Of a DNA stretch of 64,000 nt, positions 11,643 to 22,914 are shown piece by piece. The notes under the pieces are model-generated. The model ran no database searches, was not told where the DNA came from, and saw nothing but the letters and a program-made list of their open reading frames with translations. Made by a program: the position numbers and the translations under genes. Position 1 is the stretch's first letter, and the number at the start of each line of letters is the position of its first letter. The DNA is from Orobanche coerulescens. Lineage: Eukaryota; Streptophyta; Magnoliopsida; Lamiales; Orobanchaceae. Location of the stretch: assembly GCA_033398695.1 (NCBI GenBank), contig CM065803.1:99188001-99252000 (forward strand). The letters are read 5' to 3'.

Positions 11643-12330
11643 ATCTTGCATGGCAGAATACTGCAAACCGAAAACTGGGTTGAATGGTGAGGAACTCATG
11701 AATCCTATGGTGATATTACAAGTTATCCTCGGGCATATCATGCTAATAAGGTTTCTGGAAGATTTATGACTATGAAATACCAATATACGGATAGTTATCT
11801 CAATATCACAATTCCTCTACGATCTTCAAGAAATAATCTAAGTTCCATCGTCTTACGTTCCAAAACACATGATTCCAACGTATACAACGTATCAACTGGG
11901 TAATATCCGATTACTTGATCATAAATCGATCTAAACATGCTTAGGAGTCCTTAATATAAGATGGTTCAAGGGTTCATTCGATATATAGTACCGATACGTC
12001 AAAAGTATCCTTCTAACATGTGATGACCGATAAAAACGAAATACTTGCTATCCAAACATGATTCAAACTTCCTTAGGAACCTTACTAATCATTGGTGAAG
12101 AATCACCTACCTCAAAGTAGTGAAGAACACGGATGAAAATGAAGCAATCCAACACCGAAGGCTTGAACACCAATCTCCAATGATATATGATCTTCAATCT
12201 CGAACTAGGTGGTTGATACGAAGTGTTTAGGACGAAAGGAGTTATGTTTCAAGTGCAAGAGTTCGGGTTATGGGGGAAGAAAGAATGAAATCACGAATGA
12301 GATCTTTGTCTATTTATAATAAATGGCTAT

Positions 12331-12623
12331 TAGCGCGCTATACCCTGTTCGTAGCGTGCGCTAACGGCTCACAGTCTAAACTGTACTCGGCACTTAGCGT
12401 GCGCTACGCATATACCTGTAGCGTGCGCTAAGGCGTTGACTCGGCTTTTCCCGAAAGCCGTCCAGGTACATCCGACACAATCCGACAGGGGTCCCTCGGC
12501 CAGATCTCACCTACCGCATGTCTCAATCAATCTGACTACGCATAGCGTGCGCTATTTACACTCTGTAGCGTGCGCTATGAAACCATGCTAGCGTACGCTA
12601 CCCTTAGCCTGTAGCGTGCGCTA
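12331..12623. promoter_or_regulatory. Palindrome cluster A in chromovirus LTR, upstream of TATA
   Basis: TAGCGTGCGCTA occurs at 12352-12363, 12395-12406, 12419-12430, 12543-12554, 12566-12577 and 12612-12623, and TAGCGTACGCTA at 12589-12600. In element orientation these sit immediately upstream of the TATAAATA box at 12318-12311, as expected of U3 enhancer sites. The equivalent cluster in the right LTR is at about 19579-19874. Function is inferred from position and repetition only. Confidence 0.6.
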
Positions 12624-12749
12624 CATGCACAAAATTTCAACCTTTTAAATCACATACACGAAATTATATGCTCGACGATATCGGATTATGAAATACGGAG
12701 AATAGTACTCATACAAAAGTACAATCATTACAATATCACAAGTTCCAAA

Positions 12750-14804
12750 TTACATAACAGAAATCTCGAGTATTACATCCTTCCTCCCTAAAAAGAAGTT
12801 TCGTCCCGAAACTTTGGATGAAAACAACTCCGGATATTTAGCCTTCATACCGTCCTCCATTTCCCAAGTGGCCTCTTCGACTCCATGTCGTGACCATTGC
12901 ACTTTAACCAAATGTATTGGTTTATTCCTCAATTGTTTGATCCGGATCTCAAGTATCTTGATTGGTCTCTCTTCGAAGGTGCCATCATTAGCTATCTCGA
13001 TCTCGTCGAAATCAATGACGTGACTGGGGTCCGGTATATACTTCCGCAATTGGGATACGTGAAACACATTGTGAACGTGACTCAGTGATGGCGGTAAAGC
13101 CAACCTGTACGCTAAATCCCCAACTCTCTCTAGGATCTCAAATGGCCCGATATACCTTAGACTTAGCTTACCTCTCCTCCCAAAACGGAAAATCCCTCGT
13201 GTAGGAGACACCTTCAATAGTACGTGGTCCCCAGCGTCGAACTCTAGAGGGCGACGACGTACATCTGCATAAGACTTCTGTCGACTCTGGGCGGTCAACA
13301 GTCTCTCTTGAATCACAGCTATCTTCTCTTGAGTCTGAATAATCAATTCCGGTTCCGTCCCGATCAAATCCGAAGAATCATCCCAACACAGGGGTGATCG
13401 GCATCTCCTCCCGTACAAAGCTTCAAATGGTGCCATTCTAATAGAAGCATGCCAACTATTATTGTAAGTGAATTCGATCAAGGGCAAGTGAACTTCCCAA
13501 TCAGTTGACCAATCCAACGCACAAGCTCTAAGCATGTCTTCTACAGTTTGAATAGTCCTTTCGGACTGACCGTCTGTTTGGGGATGATAAGCTGTGCTAA
13601 AGTTGAGCTCAGTCCCCAAAGCCTTGTGAACTGCCTTCCAGAAGTGCGACACGAAACGACCATCTCGATCCGAAATAATGGTCTTCGGCGTCCCATGCAA
13701 TCTGACTATCTCCGCAACAAATACTCGTGCCAATCTCTCGGGTCCCCATGTATCTTTGATTCCTAGGAAATGAGCCGACTTGGTTAGTCGATCAACTACG
13801 ACCCAAATCATGTTCATTCCTGCTCTAGTCCTTGGCATACTGGTGATGAAATCCATCGAAATGTCCTCCCACTTCCATTCAGGGATCGGAAGCGGCTTTA
13901 ACATCCCGGCAGGTCGCTGATGCTCAATCTTGACCTGCTGACAAGTCAAACACTTCGAAACGTACTCTGCTACGTCCTTCTTCATATTCCCCCACCAGAA
14001 GTTTTGTTTAAGATCCTTATACATCTTACTGCTGCCCGGGTGAATAGAATAGGGCGCGCTATGTGCTTCTTTCAGAATAGTCCGTCTCAAATCATCATCA
14101 TCGGGAACGCAAAGTCGACTTTGAAATCTCAGAACTCCATAATCTTGTATCACGAATCCTGGGGCTTTTCCTTTCTTTACTTCATCACATAATCGAAGGA
14201 TCAGAGAATCGTCCAACTGCTTGGACTTGATCTTCTCGACTAGTGATGAAGTCAGTTCCATCACATAAAGTCGCCCTTGGATTCCTGGTGCCCATATTTC
14301 AATCCCTTCGCGGATCAGTTCTCGCTGAATGCTGGTCTGGGGCGTAAGAGCTTCCAACACTCGAAGAGAAATAGGTTTACGGCTCAATGCATCGGCTACT
14401 ACATTTGCTTTCCCCGGATGATAGAGAACCTCCAAGTCGTAATCCTTGATTAATTCCAGCCACCTTCTCTGCCTCATGTTTAATTCTTTCTGACTGAAAA
14501 TGTATTTGAGGCTCTTATGATCTGTAAAGATCTGACAATGAGTGCCGTACAGATAATGTCGCCAAATTTTCAAGGCAAAGACCACAGCTGCTAGCTCCAG
14601 ATCATGAGTCGGATAATTAATTTCGTACGGTTTCAATTGCCGAGAAGCATAAGCAATCACTTTATCCTTTTGCATCAACACGCAACCCAAACCACGATTT
14701 GAAGCGTCAGTATACCATAAATCCGTCAGTTCCTTCGGCAGCGCTAATATAGGTCTTGTCGTCAGTCTCCTTTTAAGTTCGTCAAAACCACTGGCATTTC
14801 TCAT
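12750..14804 (-). pseudogene. Chromovirus pol, C-terminal part: RNase H, integrase, chromodomain
   Basis: RNase H is shown by [36 protein letters not shown] and [10 protein letters not shown]. Integrase follows: the HHCC zinc region ([12 protein letters not shown] ... CLTCQQVK), then [42 protein letters not shown] and [15 protein letters not shown], giving the D,D,E core. The C-terminus ([19 protein letters not shown]) is a chromodomain, which directs integration to heterochromatin. The frame runs about 30 bases into the LTR. It is in the same frame as the upstream ORF and separated from it by the TGA at 14828-14826. A local segment FAWNEKCQW can be read in another frame between the two, so a pair of compensating indels lies there. 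Confidence 0.93.
12778..12790 (-). other. Polypurine tract of the chromovirus
   Basis: On the minus strand the sequence TAGGGAGGAAGGA directly abuts the 3' LTR, where the plus-strand primer of reverse transcription is expected. Confidence 0.85.
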
Positions 14805-14825
14805 TCCACGCGAACTTTTGAGTTT

Positions 14826-17441
14826 TCAGAATAAATGAGTGAGCGGACGAGCAATTTTGGAAAATCCCTCTACAAAGCGGCGATAATATCCAGCTAGTCC
14901 TAAGAAGCTTCGGACTTCCTTCACGTTCTTAGGAGCTTCCCATTCCAAGATTGCTTCGACTTTCTTCGGGTCCACCTGAACTCCATCGGTTGATATCACA
15001 TGCCCAAGGAAGGTTACTTCCTTAAGCCAGAACTCGCATTTAGAAAGCTTAGCATACAGCTGTTCCTTTCTCAAGATGCTCAAAACCACGCGTAAATGTT
15101 CAGCATGTTCCTCTGCGTCCCTCGAATAAATCAAAATGTCATCAATGAAAACGACCACAAATTTATCCAAGTACTCCAAGAATACCCGATTCATCAATTG
15201 CATGAATACTGCAGGAGCATTGGTAAGTCCAAATGGCATCACTACAAATTCATAATGCCCGTACCGGGATCTGAAAGCAGATTTCGGTATATCCGATCCC
15301 TTAATCCTCAACTGATGGTACCCTGATCGCAAGTCAATCTTCGAGAATACCCTTGCCCCTTGCAGTTGATCAAACAAGTCGTCGATCCGAGGTATAGGAT
15401 ACTTATTCTTGATCGTCATTTTGTTAAGCTCCCTGTAATCAATACACAGTCGGAGGGATCCGTCTTTCTTCCGGACAAAGAGAACGGGCGCTCCCCAAGG
15501 GGAAACGCTCGGTTGGATATAACCCTTCTGCAACAATTCCTCCAGTTGTTTCTTGAGTTCATACATCTCGGTTGGCGCCATGCGGTATGGTGCCCTGGAA
15601 ATAGGAGCTGCTCCAGGCTCTAATTCGATGGTGAATTCCACTTCTCTCTGCGGAGGTAACCCTGGTAGCTCGTCAGGAAATACATCTGAGAACTCATTCA
15701 CAACTGAAATAGACGAGAGCTCTACTCCTTCCTCTTTCCTCATGGCATAGCACCAAAGTCCATGACATCCCTGTTTCAGTAATTTTACTGCTTTCATTGC
15801 TTTGATCAATTTTCCCGAGCTTCCCGGTCTCCATCCTCGGAATAAGTGTTCAGACCCGTCATCAGCAATGATAGAAATGACTCTCTCTCGGTAATTCAGG
15901 ATAGCTCCATAACGGTTGAGCCAATCGTCTCCGAGAATTAAATCGTCACCGTAGATGTCAACAACAATGAGGTTCGACGGCCAATCTCTCCCTCCTATAG
16001 ATACTGGAAAATCTCTAACCTCTAGGGTTCCCACAATTCTCTCTCCACTCGGCAATCCCACAACATACGGTTCACAATCAATTAAGCACGAGATTTCTAA
16101 ACGATTAACACAGTTCAAAGATACAAAAGAATGTGTAGCTCCGGAATCGAATAAAACACTAACTGGTTGCAAAAGGATCTGGATCGTACCTGATGCAACA
16201 GCAGTGTTCTGATCGTCAGATCTCCTCATTTCGTACAGGCGCGGAGGAACGGACCCAGCACTGGATGTCTCTCTCTTCCCAATGTTCTGCTGCTGAAATC
16301 CACTCTGCTGTGTCTGGTTCACACTTATCTCCTTAGGAACTGGTGCTGGAGTGTGGGTACCAAAAGATCTAGTAGCGGCTCCACAGAAGGCCGCACGGTG
16401 CCCTTCTTGCCCACAATCGTAACAAGTCACAGAAGATGCGGGGCAATCACGTCGAATGTGTCCTGCTCGACCACAATTGTAGCATTTCCTTGATGCGTCC
16501 GAAACTGCTGATGTTGTCCGGAACTTCTTTCCACCTTTAGAAGGAAGTGGAGGTTTCCTAGCCGAATAAAAGGAAGACTGGCCCTTGCGGGCCCCACCAC
16601 TCTTGTTTTCTGCAAAGCTGCCGGTCACCTTCTGCTTCTTTGCCTCTACTGATTTCTCCACCGCCGCCTCTTTCATGTCGTAGGCCAGCGCTTTGTCTTG
16701 ATACTGTCGCAACGTAGTACACTCGAATCCGGACATGTACTGCTGAATCTCCGGCTTCATCCGCATATCAAAATGAAAAATCTTTTCTGCCTCCGTTCTG
16801 ACCAAGTGTCGCACACAAGTCAGCTGATGATTAAAAGTTCTAATTACATCTGTCACAGATGCCTCCGAACTCTGTGGTGAGAAAAACTCTCGGATCTTCG
16901 CCTCTCTAACTGGACGGGGACAATACTGTGCTTCCATCATTTGTTTGAATTCAGTCCAATCCGCATTATGATTCTCGGGTCGAATAGCCTCCCACCAATC
17001 AAAGGCCTCCCCAGTCAGAAAATACTGGGCAATGGGAACCTTCCGGTCCTCGGGACAGTTAAGACCCGCGAATATCTTCTCCAACTCCTTGAGCCAGTGA
17101 TCCCAAGCAAGTGCCTCAGCAGATCCGTCAAATTTTGGCGGGTGTAATTTAACCACTTCCGCAAGCCATCTGTCTCCCCGGTTATCCTCGTGGTGCTGTT
17201 GTCCCATCGCTGTCTGCATGCGATCAACGACATGGGAGAACTGGTTTATCTGCGCCACCACCTGTTGAAGCACTCCTGGCATGTTAGGATTTGCGTCATC
17301 ATTCGCTGATCCTTGCTGCCCTCCAGAATGGGAATCGGTTCGACTAGCCGATATTTCTGGGGTAGTTGCGGAATCCTCATGTCTCATGTTACCACGTCCG
17401 CGTCCACGACCGCGTCCGCGTCCACGTCCTCCTCTCAACAT
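14826..17441 (-). pseudogene. Chromovirus gag-protease-reverse transcriptase
   Basis: I choose the ATG at 17441 ([13 protein letters not shown]) as the likely Gag start; the open frame extends 19 codons upstream. Gag carries a capsid-like region and two zinc knuckles, [14 protein letters not shown] and [14 protein letters not shown]. The protease active site reads [14 protein letters not shown] contains [33 protein letters not shown], the catalytic FIDDILIYS and a LGHVIS block. Gag and pol share one frame, as in many plant chromoviruses. The frame stops at 14826 just after [11 protein letters not shown], where the RT-RNase H linker should continue. Product: virus-like particle and replication enzymes acting in the cytoplasm. 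Apart from the stop it looks largely intact. Confidence 0.93.
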
Positions 17442-17668
17442 ACTGTAAACGTAATTTCTCAATATACAGAACAAAACTTTTGAAATAAAGTCCGTCAATA
17501 CTCACAAAACAGTAACTAAGTAAAACGGTAGTATAAGAGATTTAGAGACTTACAACCACGGTCCACATGACGACTTCGGCTGAACAGTGATGTTACAAAC
17601 GACCCGTAAATCAAATAACGTAAACAGACCCAATAAAACCCGACTGCCAAGATATCCATGAATCTTAG

Positions 17669-17680
17669 CTCTGATACCAT
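17669..17680 (-). other. Primer binding site (tRNA-iMet) of the chromovirus
   Basis: The minus strand reads TGGTATCAGAGC, four bases inside the 5' LTR boundary at 17685. This is the standard match to the initiator methionine tRNA 3' end. Confidence 0.92.
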
Positions 17681-17684
17681 ATTC

Positions 17685-20028
17685 TGTAACACCCCGAGAT
17701 ATTCGGAATAATTACAGCGCCGTAAACCCTTTAAATAAGGATTTACAAGGCTAATTAAAAAGAAAAGTAAATACAAGACATCAATACTGCGAAAATTCAA
17801 GTTTATGAAAACGTACAACTGGTTCAACGGGTAATTAATACAACCATATCGAATTAATATCAAAAGGACACGCGTACTCTAGTACAGAAACCAAACCAAG
17901 ACAAAAAATCTCCAATCACAATAAACATCATGAACCCCTTCGTCGTCACGCCGATATCATGGTTGTTTCCCTGCTCCTTGGCTACCTGAACATCAAAACA
18001 AATGTCCACCCCCGAAGGGGTTAGCAAAATGATGCTAGTACAAGTATCATATTAAACAATTCGAATATGCATCAACAATACATAAACAAGATACATCACA
18101 CGGACTTCCGCTGCCGGAATCCGACAATGTGAATCTACAAGATTCCATTACACAGCATGGGTATTCCAACGATCCAGCGCCCTCAGCATAGATCCCAAGA
18201 TGATCCCGTCGGACCAACACGAGGTGGAAATAACCCATCCAATGATCCAGCGCCCTCAGCCTAGATCCCAAGATGATCCCGTCGGACCAACACGAGGTGG
18301 ACATCCGATCCAGCGCCCTCAGCATAGATCGTGCAACGTAATACAAACACAACTCATGCATACACATATGCCAAATCATTATGTTCATCAACATGAACAT
18401 ATAAACACTATATGACGAATATCATGAAAAATCAACGAAATAAATATCATGTTCAACAACATGAATAATCATACGCATGCTCCAAAAATACCGATATTAA
18501 CATATCACGATACTTGCCTCGAAGATGGAAAGAACGATACACTTCAATGATCTCAACCCACTCGAAGGTCGCCTCCTTCGATCAACGTAGCAAGCTCGAA
18601 CCTTAACAAAAGGAACGATATACAAATCATCTCAAGTCGAACCATGGCCTAACAATTCGGCCTACGACCGAAAAACTCGGAATAAACAAGCTGCCTGGAT
18701 TGCTTAGCGCGCGTTACGTACTCTACGTAACGTGCGCTAAGCCGATCATAGCGACGCTATCGTATAAGACTAGCGTGCGCTAGCCACGATCGGCAGCGGC
18801 CTGACTGTCTCATAACGTACGCTACGTACGTTTTGTGCGAAAACCGAACCTCGATAGCGCACGTTAACTCACACATGTTAGCGTGCGCTAATCTTGCATG
18901 GCAGAATACTGCAAACCGAAAACTGGGTTGAATGGTGAGGAACTCATGAATCCTATGGTGATATTACAAGTTATCCTCGGGCATATCATGCTAATAAGGT
19001 TTCTGGAAGATTTATGACTATGAAATACCAATATACGGATAGTTATCTCAATATCACAATTCCTCTACGATCTTCAAGAAATAATCTAAGTTCCATCGTC
19101 TTACGTTCCAAAACACATGATTCCAACGTATACAACGTATCAACTGGGTAATATCCGATTACTTGATCATAAATCGATCTAAACATGCTTAGGAGTCCTT
19201 AATATAAGATGGTTCAAGGGTTCATTCGATATATAGTACCGATACGTCAAAAGTATCCTTCTAACATGTGATGACCGATAAAAACGAAATACTTGCTATC
19301 CAAACATGATTCAAACTTCCTTAGGAACCTTACTAATCATTGGTGAAGAATCACCTACCTCAAAGTAGTGAAGAACACGGATGAAAATGAAGCAATCCAA
19401 CACCGAAGGCTTGAACACCAATCTCCAATGATATATGATCTTCAATCTCGAACTAGGTGGTTGATACGAAGTGTTTAGGACGAATGGAGTTATGTTTCAA
19501 GTGCAAGAGTTCGGGTTATGGGGGAAGAAAGAACTGAAATCACGAATAGGATGCTGTCCTATTTATAATAAATGGCTATTAGCGCGCGCTATACCCTGTT
19601 CGTAGCGTGCGCTAACGGCTCACAGTCTAAACTGTACTCGGCACTTAGCGTGCGCTACGCATATACCTGTAGCGTGCGCTAAGGTGTTGACTCGGCTTTT
19701 CCCGAAAGCCGTCCAGGTACATCTGAAACAATCCGACAGGGGTCCCTCGGCCAGATCTCACCTGCCGCATGTCTCAATCAATCTGACTACGCATAGCGTG
19801 CGCTATTTACACTCTGTAGCATGCGCTATGAAACCATGCTAGCGTACGCTACCCTTAGCCTGTAGCGTGCGCTACATGCACAAAATTTCAACCTTTTAAA
19901 TCACATACACGAAATTATATGCTTGACGACATCGGATTATGAAATACGGAGAATAGTACTCATACAAAAGTACAATCATTACAATATCACAAGTTCCAAA
20001 TTACATAACAGAAATCTCGAGTATTACA
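17685..20028 (-). repeat. Chromovirus 5' LTR (right copy, 2344 bp)
   Basis: Near-identical to 10437-12777. Differences include small substitutions around 17880-17960 and a rearranged stretch near 18735-18830 within palindrome cluster B. TATAAATA on the minus strand lies at about 19567-19560. Palindrome clusters lie at about 18705-18890 and 19579-19874. Confidence 0.95.
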
Positions 20029-21312
20029 CTACTATTGTGCAAGGTACTTGAGCGAAAAATGTGAAGAAGATTGTGTATCTAAGATGTATGGATTTTGTGA
20101 TTCTCATTACTTATCCCCTTTAAAATCAATGGAGGACAAAGAAGAGCGATCTGACTATTTAGCACGTATTTTTGGACAAAATGAAGGAAAAAATGCTAAT
20201 CAGCTTTTCTTTGCTCCGTATTATGAGAAGTAAGTGCATAGAAAAACATCAATTTCACCTTAAAATGAGAATAATGCTAATATTATTTTTATTATTAATT
20301 ATTTTTTCTATAGTTATCATTGGATGCTTGCATCCATTAGTCCTTGGAATGGAGTTGTGTTTTGGCTTGATCCAACTGGAGTGGAAAAGAATATCCATGA
20401 ATACGTTCAACAGATCATCAATGAGTATGCATCTTTATTTTCTCTTAGCCATCATTTATTTATATTATGCAATATGAGATGCTTTGTTATGTAGAAAAAC
20501 GGAAGTGTGAATTTGAAATCTGAAAATATTGGTGAAGTTTTATTGATTGCCTGCATTTGATTTTTTTTTTTTGTAACACAATAGGGGAATCACAAAGTTC
20601 AGCCAAAAGTATCGGACCGATGTCAAGAAATTTGATAAGAATAATCCAGGAATTAAGTGGATAAAGACACAGGTATGCTTTCTTTGGTTATAATATGAAC
20701 TTAATTCGTTTCATAGTAGTAGCAATGGTAAGTTTTGTTCTAATGCCATATATCAATTCATAGTGTTGTATTCACTTTGTTTTTTGTTGACAACTGTTTT
20801 TTGTTATAATGCCATATATCAATTCATAGTGTTGTAATATGAACTTAATTTGTGTTATACAATTACTGTTTTGTTCTAATGCCATATATCAATTCATAGT
20901 GTTGTATTCGCATGAGCTAATCATTCAATGAATTAATGTGTTGACAACTGTTTTTTGTTCTTTCCCAAATGTACGTAGTGCCCTCGTCAACCCCAAAATT
21001 CCAAGGATTGTGGATACTATGTTTGTCGCTTCATGCTTGAGACAATACAAAAAAGACGACAAGTGATTCCTGATAAGGTATTGTTTACATTAAATTTACT
21101 ATATGAAATCCTTTTTGTATTATCATATTTTGAACATATGATGTTCTGATTATATGTTGTTTATGATGTTTTTATAGTACTTCGGTGGTGCTAATACTTC
21201 CTTTCCTCAAGTAAAGATTGACAAGTTAAGAGACATGTGGATTGAATATGTGAATGAGCATAAACAAGTGGCTGATGAGGAATTGGATGATGGTATGAAT
21301 GGAATTTGTTGA
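20029..21312 (+). pseudogene. CACTA accessory gene, 3' part: Ulp1-like cysteine peptidase (C48)
   Basis: Exons: about 20038-20228 (YLSEKCEED ... NQLFFAPYYE), 20314-20424, 20585-20672, 20979-21077 and 21178-21312, each with GT-AG borders. The peptide shows the C48 catalytic set: His in YHWMLASISPWNG, Asp in VVFWLDPTG, and Gln with Cys in CPRQPQNSKDCGYYVCRFM. Ulp1 enzymes process SUMO conjugates. Similar domains are common in plant CACTA and Mutator-like elements, where their role is unsettled. The exons of this half look clean; the gene is broken only by the chromovirus, which landed just before this exon, and by frame errors in the 5' half. The last exon ends HKQVADEELDDGMNGIC. Confidence 0.82.
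20733..20912. repeat. Three imperfect intronic repeats
   Basis: Three copies of 'taatgccatatatcaattcatagtgttgta' variants lie within the intron between the exons ending at 20672 and starting at 20979. Confidence 0.75.
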
Positions 21313-21479
21313 TGTATTGTAATGAATTTATATAATGCTCAACATATATCATCTCATTTTGGAACTTTTTTAATAGAGTTGGAACTTTTAAGTTAGACTC
21401 TTCAACCAATGTAGACTCTTTGCCTTTGTATTGATTTGAGTATTATGACTTAGAACTTTGAGCAATATTAATAAAGCAA

Positions 21480-22300
21480 GCTTCTTGTTTGATTATTATT
21501 ATTATTGTTATTGTTGTTGTTGTCGTTGTCGTTGTTATTAGCTACAGTAAAATAAATAAATATTGATGTGGATAGGAGTGCAAAATTGGTGTTGTGTGCT
21601 GCTTCTGCTGATAGTGTGGTGCAGTGGGCTGCCAATGCCCTACTGTTGTGTGTGCGTGTTCTGGGTGCTTTGTGCAGGTGTTGTGGTTTTGTGTGTTTGC
21701 GGCGTGTTGTTGTTGCTGGTCTGTGAATAATATGTGCATTGTTTGCAGCATTTTTGCAGCGTGTTGCTGCTGTTCGTCTATATTTTGGTGCAGCATTTTG
21801 CAGACATGTATTGCTGCTGCTCGTCTGTTTCTGTTGCTGGTGTGTGAATATGTGTAGTGTTTGCAGCATTTTTACAGCATGTTATTTAAGAAAATTTTTT
21901 TACAGCATTTGCATTGTGTTTGCAGCATTTAAGAAAAGATTTATGTTTCTGTTGCTGCTGCTCCTACAGTGTTTGCATTGTGTTTGCAGCATTTGCATTG
22001 TGTTTGCAGCATTTGCATTGTGTTTGCAGCATTGTGGTGCAGCGTTTGCAGCATTTTTGCAGCGTTTGCAGCATTTTTGTTGTTGCAGCATTTAATGTTT
22101 TGTTGGTTTATTTTTATGTTTTTATGTGTTGTTCCTGTTACTGTACTGTGGTGCAGTGTTTTGTTGAGTGTTCCTGTTATTTTTATGTTTTTATGTGTTG
22201 CAGCATTTTATGTGTTGCTGCTGCTCCTACAGTGTTTTGTTGCTTGGTTTATGTTTGCTGCCAATTTGTTGTTGTTGCCTATCTGTTGTATTTGTTGCCT
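21480..22300. repeat. Low-complexity TTG/GCA-rich tract with 'tttgcagcatt' repeats
   Basis: The motif 'tttgcagcattt' with 'gcattgtg' recurs many times, densest at 21965-22090. (TTA)n, (TTG)n and (GTT)n runs lie at 21490-21540. Several overlapping open frames exist on both strands only because the triplet repeat lacks stops. It lies after the accessory gene of the CACTA element. No gene is supported. Confidence 0.8.
22081..22142. repeat. 62-bp direct repeat, copy 1
   Basis: The stretch from 'tgttgcagcatttaatg' to 'gttcctgttact' is repeated almost perfectly at 22915-22976. The two copies bracket the region that contains the 163-codon minus-strand frame, consistent with a segmental duplication or captured insert. 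Confidence 0.85.
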
Positions 22301-22386
22301 GTACAAGGATGAGTGTATCTCTGAATGTGTCAACCTCAATTCCAGTGTGATCAGCAAAACACTTCATAGTCATTTGACTGTCGTAG

Positions 22387-22878
22387 TCAGTCCATAGCGA
22401 ATTTCGAATCGATGAATCCTTGCAATTGTTTGCTGATTACACGAAGAGCGGCCATGGATCCAATATCGGGTGATTCTCTTTGGTCAAGTTGTCGTTGTAA
22501 TTGATCTAAGTTAAGGATCATTGTGTCTGTGAAAGTCTGAACTTCTTGACCGAAGAGAGTTGCAAATGCTCGTTCGAATCCAATCTTGAATCCAGTTCCT
22601 TCTAAAAGTACCGAGAGGTGTGAATGAAGTTGTCGAAAACATTCAAAGCAACTGTCATTTGCTTTGTGAAGCTCAGGTTGTGGCCGTTGAGGATTTTTCT
22701 CTTGCCAGTTTGACCACAAAGATTCCACACTTGCAACTTCAGTCTCAAACCCATGTGTCAGTAGTCCAAAGTTGGAAATCTTATGTTCATCCATCATGTC
22801 GTACAGTTTGAGTATCTCAGGTATTACCTCATCTGATCCAACAGCTTGAATGTCATCAGTTGAAACCGTAGTAGTCAT
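22387..22878 (-). CDS. Unrecognised 163-residue protein inside the CACTA 3' region
   Basis: A complete ATG-to-TGA frame of normal amino-acid composition lies in an otherwise low-complexity region. It is acidic and largely helical by eye: EVIPEILKLYDMMDEHK, SLWSNWQEKNPQRPQPEL, FRQLHSHLSVLLEGTGF, FERAFATLFGQEVQ, LDQLQRQLDQ, AALRVISKQLQGFIDSKF. There is no signal peptide or membrane segment. Just past the stop another frame stays open on the same strand for about 55 codons (MTMKCFADHTGIEVDTF), so the original protein may have been longer with a frameshift. I do not recognise the family. The helical pattern with GTG followed by an FE pair faintly recalls coat proteins of rod-shaped plant viruses, but this is too weak to call. 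A captured host gene fragment is equally possible. Confidence 0.45.
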   Translation of the reverse strand: MTTTVSTDDIQAVGSDEVIPEILKLYDMMDEHKISNFGLLTHGFETEVASVESLWSNWQEKNPQRPQPELHKANDSCFECFRQLHSHLSVLLEGTGFKIGFERAFATLFGQEVQTFTDTMILNLDQLQRQLDQRESPDIGSMAALRVISKQLQGFIDSKFAMD

Positions 22879-22914
22879 GATGATGTAGTCTTAAACGGGA
22901 TTTTTATGTTTTGT

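Larger units (their letters stand above)
10437..12777 (-). repeat. Chromovirus 3' LTR (left copy, 2341 bp)
   Basis: Read on the minus strand, it starts TGTAATACTCGAG at 12777 and ends CTCGGGGTGTTACA at 10437. A TATAAATA box on the minus strand lies at 12318-12311. The LTR includes two ~73-bp direct repeats (10923-11083, unit containing 'gatcccgtcggaccaacac') and two clusters of the palindrome TAGCGTGCGCTA. Confidence 0.95.
10437..20028 (-). mobile_element. Ty3/gypsy chromovirus, near-complete, inserted in the CACTA accessory gene
   Basis: Two LTRs (10437-12777 and 17685-20028) flank gag-protease-RT and RNase H-integrase-chromodomain frames on the minus strand. The 5-bp target duplication CTACT stands at 10432-10436 and 20029-20033. 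The LTR termini are TG...CA. The primer site (17669-17680) matches the tRNA-iMet 3' end and the purine tract is at 12778-12790. The LTRs differ at a few dozen positions by eye, so the insertion is fairly young relative to its surroundings. A C-terminal chromodomain-like segment and the domain order place it among chromoviruses, probably the Tekay/Del group. A stop codon at 14826 splits pol, so this copy is probably not autonomous. Confidence 0.95.

Noticed and set aside
21468..22397. Several overlapping open frames of 60-140 codons on both strands
   Set aside because: They are produced by TTG/GCA triplet-like repeats. The peptides are Cys/Phe/Leu or Gln/His/Asn repeats with no conserved core.
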